A stretch of 38,890 nucleotides of DNA, from contig CAJJNQ010000023.1 in assembly GCA_905193155.1 (NCBI GenBank), forward strand, positions 1 to 38,890. The letters are read 5' to 3'. Positions within the stretch are counted from its first letter, which is position 1. The number at the start of each line of letters is the position of its first letter. The notes under the pieces were generated by a model. It saw only the letters and a list, made by a program, of their open reading frames with translations. It was not told where the DNA came from and searched no databases. The stretch comes from an uncultured Christensenella sp. GTDB taxonomy: Bacteria > Bacillota > Clostridia > Christensenellales > UBA1750. Shown here piece by piece: positions 15,380 to 23,635 of this stretch. The translations under genes and the position numbers were made by a program.

Positions 15380-16741
15380 ATGCGCACGTCCTTTTTCCCA
15401 AAGGATTTTTTGAAGGAGACCTTCACCCTGGCGCTGCCCATCGCGTTTCAGGCGCTCATCAACAGTGCCGTCAATCTGATTGACGTGGTGATGCTGGGCA
15501 AACTGGGCGATGCGGATATTGCCGCGGCCGGATGCGCCAACCAGATCTTTTTTCTGCTGACGATGGTGCTGTTCGGCACCTGCACAGGCGCTTCGGTTTT
15601 TATGGCGCAGTTCTGGGGCAAGCGGGACGTAGACGGCGTGCACCGCACGATGGGCATGATGGGCCTGATCTCGCTGGCAGCCTCGCTGCTGTTCACGCTG
15701 GGCGCGATGATCTGCCCCCGCCCGCTGATCGAAATGTATTCCGGCGATGAGGAGGTCATCGCCAAGGGCGCGGAATACCTGCGCATCGTGGGCGCTTCGT
15801 ATATCGTCACAGCGCTGTCGTTTGCGATGGGCTATGCCTGCCGCGCCACGGGCAGCGTGCGCCTGCCGATGCTGACCAGTCTGCTTTCGGTCTTTACCAA
15901 CACCTCGCTCAACCTCGTGCTGATCTTCGGCCTGCTCGGCTTCCCGGCGCTGGGACTGCGCGGCGCGGCGATTGCAACGAGCATCGCGCGCTATGTGGAA
16001 TTCCTCGTGCTCTTTGCCGTGGTCTATATCCAGCGCACGCCGGTGGCGGCGAGCTTCAAGCAGTTGTTCTGCCATCTGGACCGCGCCTTTGCCGCGCGCT
16101 ATTTCAAAACCGCGCTGCCGGTTTTCATCAATGAGACGCTCTGGTCCATCGGCATCTCGCTCAACACCGTGGCCTACGGTATGCTGGGCACGTCGGCGCT
16201 GGCCGCAGTGCAGATCGGCGACACGGTCTCCAAGCTCTTCATGGTGCTCACGCGCGGCCTTTCCGACGCCTGCGCCATCCGCACCGGCCACCTGATCGGC
16301 GCGGGCGACAACGAAGGCGCACTGCGCGACAGCACGCGCTTCCTCGTACTGATCCCGCTGATGAGCACGGTGATGTGCGCGCTGCTGTATCTGTTCCGCC
16401 CGCAGATTCTCACCTTTTTCGATGTCACGCCGGAGACGCGGGTGCAGGCGATGGAGATGCTGGCGCTGCAGGCACTCCGCCAGATCCCTTGCGCATTCAA
16501 TAACACCATCATTGTGGGGCTTTGCCGCAGCGGCGGCGACACGGTTTTCGCCTGCATACTGGACACCGCGACGGTGTGGCTGGTGGGCGTGCCGCTGTCG
16601 TTCCTTGGCGTTTATCTCGGCTTTCCGCTATGGGGCGTCTGCCTGTGCGTCATGATGGGCGATCTTGTCAAGTCCGTCGTCGGCCTGCCGCGCATCCTTT
16701 CCAAGAAATGGCTGCACAACGTTGTGGCCGATCCCGCCTGA
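15380..16741 (+). CDS. MATE family efflux transporter
   Basis: A 453-residue integral membrane protein with twelve hydrophobic segments in two related halves, the MATE arrangement. The first half opens with F-T-L-A-L-P-I-A-F-Q-A-L-I-N-S-A-V-N-L-I-D-V-V-M-L-G, the signature of the family, and the second half begins similarly (Y-F-K-T-A-L-P-V-F-I-N-E-T). MATE proteins export cationic drugs and metabolites in exchange for Na+ or H+. The start at 15380 has GGAGG eight bases upstream and a promoter at 15306-15334. It is a single-gene unit with a bidirectional terminator behind it. Substrate unknown. Confidence 0.93.
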   Translation: MRTSFFPKDFLKETFTLALPIAFQALINSAVNLIDVVMLGKLGDADIAAAGCANQIFFLLTMVLFGTCTGASVFMAQFWGKRDVDGVHRTMGMMGLISLAASLLFTLGAMICPRPLIEMYSGDEEVIAKGAEYLRIVGASYIVTALSFAMGYACRATGSVRLPMLTSLLSVFTNTSLNLVLIFGLLGFPALGLRGAAIATSIARYVEFLVLFAVVYIQRTPVAASFKQLFCHLDRAFAARYFKTALPVFINETLWSIGISLNTVAYGMLGTSALAAVQIGDTVSKLFMVLTRGLSDACAIRTGHLIGAGDNEGALRDSTRFLVLIPLMSTVMCALLYLFRPQILTFFDVTPETRVQAMEMLALQALRQIPCAFNNTIIVGLCRSGGDTVFACILDTATVWLVGVPLSFLGVYLGFPLWGVCLCVMMGDLVKSVVGLPRILSKKWLHNVVADPA

Positions 16742-16757
16742 CGATTTTCTCTTGCAC

Positions 16758-16794
16758 AAAACCCGCCGAAACGACACTGCGTTTCGACGGGTTT
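16758..16794. terminator. Bidirectional terminator between the MATE and TrmO genes
   Basis: Arms AAACCCGCCGAAACG (16758-16772) and CGTTTCGACGGGTTT (16780-16794) pair over 15 bases with one mismatch. On the plus strand a T-rich stretch (TTTTCTTTT) follows. It separates convergent genes. Confidence 0.8.
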
Positions 16795-16799
16795 TCTTT

Positions 16800-17489
16800 T
16801 CATTTTTCTGCAACCTCCACAACCGTGAGCACCCCGTTTTCCACGGTAAAGCGCACGTCAAAGCCGGCAAAGGCCATGCCGTATCGCCGCCCCGGCTCAT
16901 CCTGATAGCCCGGCCGCGGATCCTGCCGCAGCACGTCGCAAAGCCCCTGCCGCAGTTCTTCCGGCACACGGGCCAGCAGCTCTTCCGGGAACACGATGCG
17001 CAGCGCCCCCTCCTTTTCCTGCAAGGCAAAGCCGCCCAGCGCCTCCGGATGCGCGTCGGCATAGGGCAGGTAAGGCTTGATGTCGAAGATCGGGCTGCCG
17101 TCAAGCAGATCTGCGCCGCGCACCCAGATCACGGGTCCCTCGGGCGTTTGCGGCTCGATGTGATCCAGCCTGACGCAGGATAAGCCGATGGCGTTGGGAC
17201 GGAAGGGCGAGCGCGTGGCGAACACCCCCATGCGCGCGTTGCCGCCCAGCCGCGGCGGACGCACCGTGGGCGACCAGTTTTCCCGAACGGCCTGCGAAAA
17301 CTGCCAGATCAGCCAGACGTGCGAAAAGCCCTCCAGCCCGCGCACGGCCTCCGCCGCGCGGAACTCCGGCTCAAACACGATCTTCGCCCGCAGCGAATCC
17401 ACCAGCCCGCTCTGGCGAGGAATCCCGAACTTCTCGTCAAAATCGCTGTGAATGCGCGCGATGATCTTCATCTGTACCGTCTGGATCAT
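16800..17489 (-). CDS. trmO: tRNA (N6-threonylcarbamoyladenosine-37) N6-methyltransferase, TrmO/TsaA family
   Basis: A 229-residue TrmO-family protein. The family methylates t6A at position 37 of threonine tRNA with S-adenosylmethionine. The conserved motifs are clear: G-F-S-H-V-W-L-I-W-Q-F near residue 50, R-S-P-F-R-P-N-A-I-G-L-S (the AdoMet loop), and D-L-L-D-G-S-P-I-F-D-I-K-P-Y in the middle. The C-terminal third is the extra domain seen in the Escherichia coli protein, and the length is normal. GGGGGAA precedes the ATG at 17489; the longer frame to 17552 crosses the promoter at 17518-17546 and is not used. It is transcribed alone. Confidence 0.9.
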   Translation of the reverse strand: MIQTVQMKIIARIHSDFDEKFGIPRQSGLVDSLRAKIVFEPEFRAAEAVRGLEGFSHVWLIWQFSQAVRENWSPTVRPPRLGGNARMGVFATRSPFRPNAIGLSCVRLDHIEPQTPEGPVIWVRGADLLDGSPIFDIKPYLPYADAHPEALGGFALQEKEGALRIVFPEELLARVPEELRQGLCDVLRQDPRPGYQDEPGRRYGMAFAGFDVRFTVENGVLTVVEVAEK

Positions 17490-17517
17490 GGTCGTTCCCC
17501 CTTTTTGATTCCGAATC

Positions 17518-17546
17518 AGTATACCACGCATTGCCCCGGCTGTCAT
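17518..17546 (-). promoter_or_regulatory. Putative promoter of trmO
   Basis: ATGACA (17541-17546) and TATACT (17518-17523) on the minus strand, 17 bases apart. It lies back to back with the promoter of the glycosidase gene. Confidence 0.65.
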
Positions 17547-17567
17547 GTCCATGCGGCAAATGGAGGC

Positions 17568-17596
17568 TTAACATCTGCGTCCGGTTATCGTATAAT
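17568..17596 (+). promoter_or_regulatory. Putative promoter of the GH-A glycosidase gene
   Basis: TTAACA (17568-17573), 17 bases, perfect TATAAT (17591-17596). The ATG lies 40 bases further on. Confidence 0.7.
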
Positions 17597-17636
17597 CAGA
17601 AAAGAGAACAATGCATCCATAAAGGAGGCTGTACCC

Positions 17637-19235
17637 ATGAACCGTTTTTTCACTGATAAGCAGGGGAATCCGCTGCTGCTGACCGGCTTGCAAGCACACA
17701 ACTCATCCACCGGAACCGATATGCTGGACAAGGCGATCCATGCCGTGAAGCTCTACGGCGGCAACGTGCTGGAAACGCCCATCTATTGGTACGCCATTGA
17801 GCCGGAAAAGGATCATTACGACATGAGCCTGATCCGCGAGACCATCGACCGCACGCGCAAGGCGGGGCTCTATCTGATCCTTCTGTGGTTCGGCACGAGC
17901 AAAAACGGCCACCCGAACTATGTTCCCGAATACATCAAGCTGGACCCGGCGACCTACCGCCCGGCCATCAACGATTCCGGCTCCCCGCTGGTCGCGCTGA
18001 CGCCCCATTGCGCCGCCACGCTGGAGCGCGACGCGCTGGCCTTTGAGCGCGTGATGGCATTCCTGAAGGAATACGACGGCGAGACCGGCACGGTCATCGG
18101 CGTACAGGTGGAAAACGAGATGGGCATCGGCTACACCGACCGCGACTATTCCACTCTTGCCAACCGTGACTACGAAAAACCGCTGCCGGAAGAGCTGCGG
18201 GATGTGGAACTGGAGGACTGCGGTGAGCGCGACGGCTCCAACACCTGGGTGGGGCAGTTCGGCCGCCACGCGCATGAGGCGTTCAACGCCTGGTATCACG
18301 CGCTCTACATCGGTCAGATTGCCCGCCGCGGTCGTGCGCAGTACGACTTCCCGGTGCTCTACACCAATGTCATGATCGGCGAAACCGGCTATGAAGAGCC
18401 TGGCAAATGCTACAACAGCGGCGCTGCGGTGGGCCGCGTGCTCGATATCTGGAAGAAGGGCGCGCCCGCGCTTGACCTGATCGCTCCGGATATCTACAAT
18501 CCCGAGCTGAGCGTTTACAGCCGCATCTGTTCCCGCTATGCCCGCCCCGACAACGCGCTGTTTATCCCCGAAACCTCGCCCACCGGCGAGGCGTTTGCGA
18601 TGGATCTGATCCGTGCGGCGGCGGATTACGGCGCCATCGGCCTGTGCGGCTTCGGTGCGGAGAGCGCGCTGACCAACAACGGCGAGCTTTCCGAGGACGC
18701 CTATCCCGTGATGGTTTCGATGCGCACGATCCAAAACCTTGCGCCGCTGCTCATCCGCTACCGCGGCACCGGACGCATCCACTGCTTCCTGCAGGAAGAG
18801 TTCGCCATAAAGCAGTATCTCAAGCTCCCGAAGTATCATGTTATCGCCAATTACCTGCGCGGTTCTTCGCTGCGCCACGGGCTGGGTTCCCGCATCAATC
18901 TGCGCGACCCGGAGAACGAGAAGCATCTCAATGCCCGCGGCCGCGGCATCCTGATCCAGACCGGCGAGGACGAATTCTTCCTGGCCGGCGCAGGACTGGC
19001 GCTGGATTTCATCCATCGTCCCGAGGTTGGCGACCCGCGCCCCTATGCACATCTTTCCACGCACGCGGGCGATCAGCTGAACTTCCTCTCCGTTGAGGAA
19101 GGACATTTCGAGGGCGACAAGTGGGTGGTGGATTACATCCGCAACGGCGACGAGAGCAATTTCTGCCTCTACTCCCATGAAGGACAGGCCGTCCGCATTC
19201 GCCTCAATCCCAATACCGGCATGGATCTGAACTGA
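17637..19235 (+). CDS. Clan GH-A glycoside hydrolase, GH35/GH42-like with a DUF5597-type C-terminus
   Basis: A 532-residue cytosolic enzyme without signal peptide. Its N-terminal TIM barrel carries the two clan GH-A acids: the acid/base in G-V-Q-V-E-N-E-M-G (N160-E161) and the nucleophile in L-F-I-P-E-T-S (E312). The first strand motif G-G-N-V-L-E-T-P-I-Y-W-Y-A-I-E-P is like beta-galactosidases of the GH35/GH42 type. The C-terminal ~150 residues are beta-rich and match the DUF5597 style seen behind such barrels. AAGGAGG lies seven bases before the ATG, and a promoter and terminator make it a single-gene unit. It probably cleaves imported beta-galactosides or related glycosides; specificity is inference. 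Confidence 0.85.
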   Translation: MNRFFTDKQGNPLLLTGLQAHNSSTGTDMLDKAIHAVKLYGGNVLETPIYWYAIEPEKDHYDMSLIRETIDRTRKAGLYLILLWFGTSKNGHPNYVPEYIKLDPATYRPAINDSGSPLVALTPHCAATLERDALAFERVMAFLKEYDGETGTVIGVQVENEMGIGYTDRDYSTLANRDYEKPLPEELRDVELEDCGERDGSNTWVGQFGRHAHEAFNAWYHALYIGQIARRGRAQYDFPVLYTNVMIGETGYEEPGKCYNSGAAVGRVLDIWKKGAPALDLIAPDIYNPELSVYSRICSRYARPDNALFIPETSPTGEAFAMDLIRAAADYGAIGLCGFGAESALTNNGELSEDAYPVMVSMRTIQNLAPLLIRYRGTGRIHCFLQEEFAIKQYLKLPKYHVIANYLRGSSLRHGLGSRINLRDPENEKHLNARGRGILIQTGEDEFFLAGAGLALDFIHRPEVGDPRPYAHLSTHAGDQLNFLSVEEGHFEGDKWVVDYIRNGDESNFCLYSHEGQAVRIRLNPNTGMDLN

Positions 19236-19252
19236 ACTCGGTTACAAAAAAA

Positions 19253-19288
19253 GGAAAGTGTCCCATAAACAGACACTTTCCTTTTTTT
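19253..19288 (+). terminator. Intrinsic terminator of the glycosidase gene
   Basis: Perfect arms GGAAAGTGTC (19253-19262) and GACACTTTCC (19272-19281) followed by seven T. The A-run in front makes it usable on both strands. From here to 19477 the DNA is AT-rich and has promoter-like boxes for the next gene, but none clear enough to name. Confidence 0.9.
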
Positions 19289-19477
19289 GTCGGTCGCGCG
19301 GATTTTCTTTCTTCGTTATACTGAATAAAAAGAACGGCATGGGATCGGTTTGTTAAACATATATAAGTAAATAGGAAACTGTGCGTAAAGTATAGAAAGA
19401 ATAATATGGGTTTATTTGATCCATTTTGTTGAACGAACCGCTCCCCGCTGCCCAAGGTAAGGAGATATCGATTCATT

Positions 19478-20278
19478 ATGAACCTGCTCTTCACGATCGA
19501 TCGGGCGTATCTTGCGCAGATGGAGATCTGCCTAAAGTCCATTCTCCGCTTTCCCTGCCCGGACGGTTACGACGTTTATGTGATGCACACGGGGCTTGAG
19601 GATGCAGACTTTGCAGCGCTGCGGCAGCGTTTGGGCGGCAAGGCGGAATTCCACCCCATCGCGGTGAATCCGGATACCTTCCGGGACTTCCCGGAATCTA
19701 GCCGCTATCCGCAGATGATGTATTACCGCATCTTTGCGGCGCGGTTCCTGCCGCAGGACATGGAGCGCGTGCTATATCTTGATCCGGACATCATCGTCAT
19801 CCGCTCGCTGGAAACGCTGTATTCCCTGCACTTTGACGGCGCGCTGTTCTGCGCCTGCACCCATGCGCGGGAGTTCCTCACGCGCGTCAATCAGCTGCGT
19901 CTGGGCCTTGGGCAGGCGGTGCCCTATATCAACACGGGCGTGCTGTTGATGAACCTTGCGGCGCTGCGGCAGGAGCAGGACGAGCAAGCAGTGATCGACT
20001 ACGCGAAGGATCGCGGGCAATGGTTCATGCTGCCCGACCAGGACATCATCACGGCGCTCTACGGCAGCCGCATCCGCTTGCTGGACACGATGATCTATAA
20101 CCTCAGCGACCGGATGCTGGCCACCTACAACGCCAACCCGCTCAACGAGAAGCGGCCGCTCTCCTGGGTCAAGGAGAACGCCGCCATCATCCATTACTGC
20201 GGATCGAATAAACCTTGGAAGAAGAACTACATCGGCGTGCTCGACTGCTTCTATCACGAAGTGGCGGACGCGCAATAG
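19478..20278 (+). CDS. Glycosyltransferase family 8
   Basis: A 266-residue GT8 enzyme. The nucleotide-sugar site is Y-L-D-P-D (D102-x-D104, the metal-binding DxD), preceded by M-M-Y-Y-R-I-F-A-A-R-F. The later blocks Y-I-N-T-G-V-L-L-M-N-L, D-Q-D-I-I-T and H-Y-C-G-S-N-K-P-W-K are family landmarks. GT8 enzymes transfer glucose or galactose from UDP-sugars to lipopolysaccharide-like or protein acceptors. The ribosome site AAGGAGA is rather far (about 13 bases) from the ATG. No membrane segment is present. The acceptor is unknown; the following two genes do not suggest one. Confidence 0.9.
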   Translation: MNLLFTIDRAYLAQMEICLKSILRFPCPDGYDVYVMHTGLEDADFAALRQRLGGKAEFHPIAVNPDTFRDFPESSRYPQMMYYRIFAARFLPQDMERVLYLDPDIIVIRSLETLYSLHFDGALFCACTHAREFLTRVNQLRLGLGQAVPYINTGVLLMNLAALRQEQDEQAVIDYAKDRGQWFMLPDQDIITALYGSRIRLLDTMIYNLSDRMLATYNANPLNEKRPLSWVKENAAIIHYCGSNKPWKKNYIGVLDCFYHEVADAQ

Positions 20279-20356
20279 GTCGCTTTTTCTTCCTGCACAA
20301 GTGTGAATGAAAAAATAGGAGGCGTAAGGATCCAACACAGAAAAGGAGGAAAGTCA

Positions 20357-21880
20357 TTGAGTCGAGAACTGAAAGAGAAGATCAAGGAGTCCCTCTCGGC
20401 TGTACTGCCCATCACGGCCATTGTGCTGCTGTTGTGCAGTACAATCACCCCTATGCCCCTTGCACCGATGATGCTGTTCCTAATGGGTGCATTTCTGCTC
20501 ATCATCGGCATGGGTTTCTTTACCCTGGGAGCGGATATGGCCATGATGCCCATTGGCGAAAAGGTCGGCGCGCGGCTGACCAAGTCAAATAAGCTGGGCA
20601 TTATCGCCATCTCCTGCTTTATTATCGGCGTGATCATCACCATCGCCGAGCCGGATCTATCGGTTCTGGCGGGACAGACGCCGGGCGTACCGGATCTGGT
20701 GCTGATTCTGTCGGTTGCCATCGGCGTCGGCCTGTTTCTGGTGCTGGCGTTCTTGCGCAACCTGTTCGGCTGGAGCCTGAACAGAATCCTGATCGGCTTT
20801 TATCTGCTGGTGTTCGTGTTGGCGTTTCTCGTGCCGCGCAGCTTTGTGGCCGTTGCGTTCGATTCCGGCGGCGTGACCACCGGCCCCATCACCGTGCCGT
20901 TCATCATGGCGCTGGGTATCGGTCTTTCCGCCGTGGGCAAAGGTAAATCCGACGGAGACGACAATTTCGGCCTGATTGCACTTTGTTCGATCGGACCGAT
21001 CCTCTCTGTGCTGATTCTGGGTCTGGTTTTCCATTCTTCCTCCGGCTCCTACACGCCGTTGGACATACCGGATGTCACCAGCACGCGCGAGCTTTGGATG
21101 CAATTCCAGAATGCCTTTCTGGATTATGCCATCGAAGTTCTCACCGCGCTGGGACCGATTCTCGCTTTCTTTTTGATTTTCCAAATTTTCTTTCTTCATC
21201 TGCGTAAAAAACAGCTGATCAAGATACTGGTGGGTATTCTCTACACCTTCATCGGTCTGACGCTGTTTTTGACGGGCGTCAACGTCGGCTTCATGCCGGC
21301 GGGCAACTATCTGGGCACGCAGCTGGCTCAGCTCCCCTACAACTGGATTCTGGTGCCGCTGGCGATGGTGATCGGCTATTTCATCGTCAAGGCGGAGCCG
21401 GCTGTCATCGTGCTCAACAAGCAGGTGTCAGATGTGACCGAAGGCACCATCTCCGAAAAAATGATGATGACCGGTCTCTCTCTCGGCATGGCGATCTCGC
21501 TGGGGCTGGATATGGTGCGCGTACTGACGGGCATATCCATCTTCTGGTTCCTGATTCCGGGTTACGTCATCGCACTTGGGCTTTCCTTCGTCGTGCCTAA
21601 GATTTTTACCGCCATCGCCTTCGACTCCGGCGGCGTGGCTTCCGGCCCCATGACGGCAACCTTTCTGCTGCCGTTTGCCATGGGCGTTTGCGAAGCCGTT
21701 GGCGGCGATATTCTCACCGATGCATTCGGCATCGTGGCGATGGTCGCCATGACGCCGCTGATCACCATCCAGCTCGTCGGTCTTGCCTTCAAGATCAAGA
21801 CCGACGCGCAGAAAAAACATCAGAAGCTGGCCGAGCCTTTCGCCGAAGAAGAAATTCTCGACCTTAGCAAGGAGGACTAG
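20357..21880 (+). CDS. DUF1538 multi-pass membrane protein
   Basis: A 507-residue membrane protein with about fourteen hydrophobic segments in two related halves. Both halves carry the same motifs: A-E-P-x-x-x-V-L-x-x-Q, and A-F-D-S-G-G-V-x-x-G-P-x-T at about residues 167-178 and 421-432. The duplicated polar motif inside membrane regions suggests an ion or solute pathway. TTG at 20357 is taken as the start because AAGGAGG sits seven bases before it; an in-frame GTG at 20303 is less likely. It is directly followed (three bases) by a tandem PII-like gene, the usual pairing for DUF1538. The transported substrate is unknown. Confidence 0.88.
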   Translation: MSRELKEKIKESLSAVLPITAIVLLLCSTITPMPLAPMMLFLMGAFLLIIGMGFFTLGADMAMMPIGEKVGARLTKSNKLGIIAISCFIIGVIITIAEPDLSVLAGQTPGVPDLVLILSVAIGVGLFLVLAFLRNLFGWSLNRILIGFYLLVFVLAFLVPRSFVAVAFDSGGVTTGPITVPFIMALGIGLSAVGKGKSDGDDNFGLIALCSIGPILSVLILGLVFHSSSGSYTPLDIPDVTSTRELWMQFQNAFLDYAIEVLTALGPILAFFLIFQIFFLHLRKKQLIKILVGILYTFIGLTLFLTGVNVGFMPAGNYLGTQLAQLPYNWILVPLAMVIGYFIVKAEPAVIVLNKQVSDVTEGTISEKMMMTGLSLGMAISLGLDMVRVLTGISIFWFLIPGYVIALGLSFVVPKIFTAIAFDSGGVASGPMTATFLLPFAMGVCEAVGGDILTDAFGIVAMVAMTPLITIQLVGLAFKIKTDAQKKHQKLAEPFAEEEILDLSKED

Positions 21881-21883
21881 CTC

Positions 21884-22582
21884 ATGAACCCTATGCAGAT
21901 GAAATGGCTCATCTCCATCGTTTCCCGCGGCAAAGGCGAGGAACTAGCCAAGCTCTATGCCAAATCGCAGATCGGGGCACACCTGATCGTTCAGGGTCGC
22001 GGTACCGCCAGCTCGGATATCCTTCACTATCTGGGTCTTGGTTCCCCGGAAAAGGACATTCTTCTTTCTCTCTCCCCTGCGGATCTTCTGGCGCACAAGC
22101 TGCCTCGGCTCCGCGAGTTACCCGTCTTTTCCCGCGCCGGTCACGGCATTGCCTTCACTATCCCTCTTTCCGGCATCAGTCTTGCCGCCGTGCGCAGCAT
22201 ACAGGCAGACATACTGCTTCCCGATTACAGCAAGGAGGAACCTGTCATGTCCCAAGAGATTACGCACGACCTCATCATCGCCGTTGTGGACGACGATAAT
22301 ACCGATATTGTGTTTGACGCCGCCAAGGCGGCGGGCTGCCGAGGAGGCACCATCGCCCGTGCGCGCGAAGTTTTCCCGCAGGAAGCCCGCAAGATTTTCG
22401 GCATCACCATTCAGCCCGAAAAGGATCTGGTCATGATTCTCGTTCCCCGCGCCGACAAGCAGGCGATCCTCAAGGCAATTTGCAACAAAATCCTCGCCGA
22501 AACCGGTGAGCACGGCCTCGTGTTCTCCCTGCCCGTCTCCGATGTAGTCGGGCTCAAAAAGCCCACTCCCACCGAGATCTGA
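21884..22582 (+). CDS. Tandem PII-like regulatory protein
   Basis: A 232-residue soluble protein made of two PII-like (ferredoxin-fold) halves, about residues 6-112 and 125-229. The second half shows the classical course I-I-A-V-V-D-D-D-N-T-D, A-A-G-C-R-G-G-T-I-A-R, a surface loop, and the closing K-D-L-V-M-I-L-V-P strand; the first half has G-A-H-L-I-V-Q-G-R-G-T-A. PII proteins bind nucleotides or 2-oxoglutarate at subunit clefts and gate membrane channels such as AmtB. Being fused in tandem and encoded three bases after the DUF1538 membrane protein, it probably controls it. Ligand unknown. Confidence 0.82.
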   Translation: MNPMQMKWLISIVSRGKGEELAKLYAKSQIGAHLIVQGRGTASSDILHYLGLGSPEKDILLSLSPADLLAHKLPRLRELPVFSRAGHGIAFTIPLSGISLAAVRSIQADILLPDYSKEEPVMSQEITHDLIIAVVDDDNTDIVFDAAKAAGCRGGTIARAREVFPQEARKIFGITIQPEKDLVMILVPRADKQAILKAICNKILAETGEHGLVFSLPVSDVVGLKKPTPTEI

Positions 22583-22608
22583 TTTTCCCCGTCTTTTAGT
22601 CAAACGAA

Positions 22609-22644
22609 AAGCTCCGCAGTTCACAGAACTGCGGAGCTTCTTTT
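22609..22644. terminator. Bidirectional terminator between PII-like and permease genes
   Basis: Perfect 14-bp arms AAGCTCCGCAGTTC (22609-22622) and GAACTGCGGAGCTT (22626-22639) with a three-base loop, then CTTTTAT on the plus strand. It lies between convergent operons. Confidence 0.88.
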
Positions 22645-22650
22645 ATGCTT

Positions 22651-23634
22651 TTACCGGTCTTCGCGGAAATAGGACAGGCCGAGGCTTTCCGGAGGCTGAT
22701 TTTCGCGGCGGTTGCGGATCGAGAGCACGATCAGCACCACAATCGTCACAACATAGGGCAGCATCTTGAAGATCTCCTGCGAGCTGCGGGAAAGGCCCGG
22801 AATGTAGAGATAGACAATATACAAGCCGCCGAAGAGGATAGAGCCGAGAATGCTGTATTTCGGCTTCCACAGCGCGAAAATGACGAGCGCAATCGCCAGC
22901 CAGCCGCGGTCGCCGAAGCCGCCGTTCGTCCACGCGCCGCCGATGTAGTCCATGATGAAATACAGGCCGCCCAGACCCGCAATGGCCGCGCCGATGCAGG
23001 TGGCCAGATACTTATACTTGGTCACGTTGATGCCTGCCGCATCCGCCGTAGCCGGGCTTTCGCCCACGGCGCGCAGGCTCAGACCCGCGCGGGTGCGGTT
23101 CAGGAACCAGGAGCAGAGCAGCGCAATGACAATCGCCAGATAGGCCAGGAATCCAAACGACAGGAAAGTATCGCCGAACAGCCCCAGCTTACTGGCAAAG
23201 GGCAGCGTCGCCTTAAAGCATGCGCCGGTGCGAATCAGCGAAATCGAACCGCCCTCACCGAACAGGCTGGACAGCGATCCGCCGAAGAAGTTGCCCACGC
23301 CCACGCCGAAGGTGGTCAGCGCAAGGCCGGTCACGTTCTGGTTGGCGCGCAGCGTCACGGTCAGGAAGCAGTAAATCAGCGCCATTAGGACGGAGCCCAA
23401 AATGGAGCACAGCAGCGGGATCATCACGCACAGGAAGGGGTTGATGTCCACGACGGACTTTTCGTAGAAATACGCACCGATAACGCCCGAAATACCGCCG
23501 ATATACATGATGCCGGGAATACCCAGATTGAGGTTGCCGCTCTTTTCGGTCAGGATTTCGCCCGTAGAACCGTAGAGCAGCGGAATGCCTTGAATGATGG
23601 CCTGCTTGATGAAAGAAGCGATGATCTCCAGCAT
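22651..23634 (-). CDS. Nucleoside ABC transporter permease (second subunit)
   Basis: A 327-residue permease of the BPD_transp_2 type. About eight to ten membrane segments are visible, with the motifs L-Y-G-S-T-G-E-I-L-T-E-K-S-G-N-L-N-L-G-I-P-G near the N-terminus and R-A-V-G-E-S-P-A-T-A-D-A-A-G-I in the cytoplasmic coupling loop, both typical of NupQ/YufQ-like nucleoside permeases. The ATG at 23634 follows AAGGAGG and lies one base after the stop of the partner permease gene. It is the last gene of the purine operon and forms a heterodimer with the product of 23636-24754. Confidence 0.9.
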   Translation of the reverse strand: MLEIIASFIKQAIIQGIPLLYGSTGEILTEKSGNLNLGIPGIMYIGGISGVIGAYFYEKSVVDINPFLCVMIPLLCSILGSVLMALIYCFLTVTLRANQNVTGLALTTFGVGVGNFFGGSLSSLFGEGGSISLIRTGACFKATLPFASKLGLFGDTFLSFGFLAYLAIVIALLCSWFLNRTRAGLSLRAVGESPATADAAGINVTKYKYLATCIGAAIAGLGGLYFIMDYIGGAWTNGGFGDRGWLAIALVIFALWKPKYSILGSILFGGLYIVYLYIPGLSRSSQEIFKMLPYVVTIVVLIVLSIRNRRENQPPESLGLSYFREDR

Positions 23635-23635
23635 A

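Noticed and set aside
17703..19178. 491-codon minus-strand frame opposite the GH-A glycosidase
   Set aside because: The plus-strand protein has catalytic motifs, promoter, ribosome site and terminator; this one has none.
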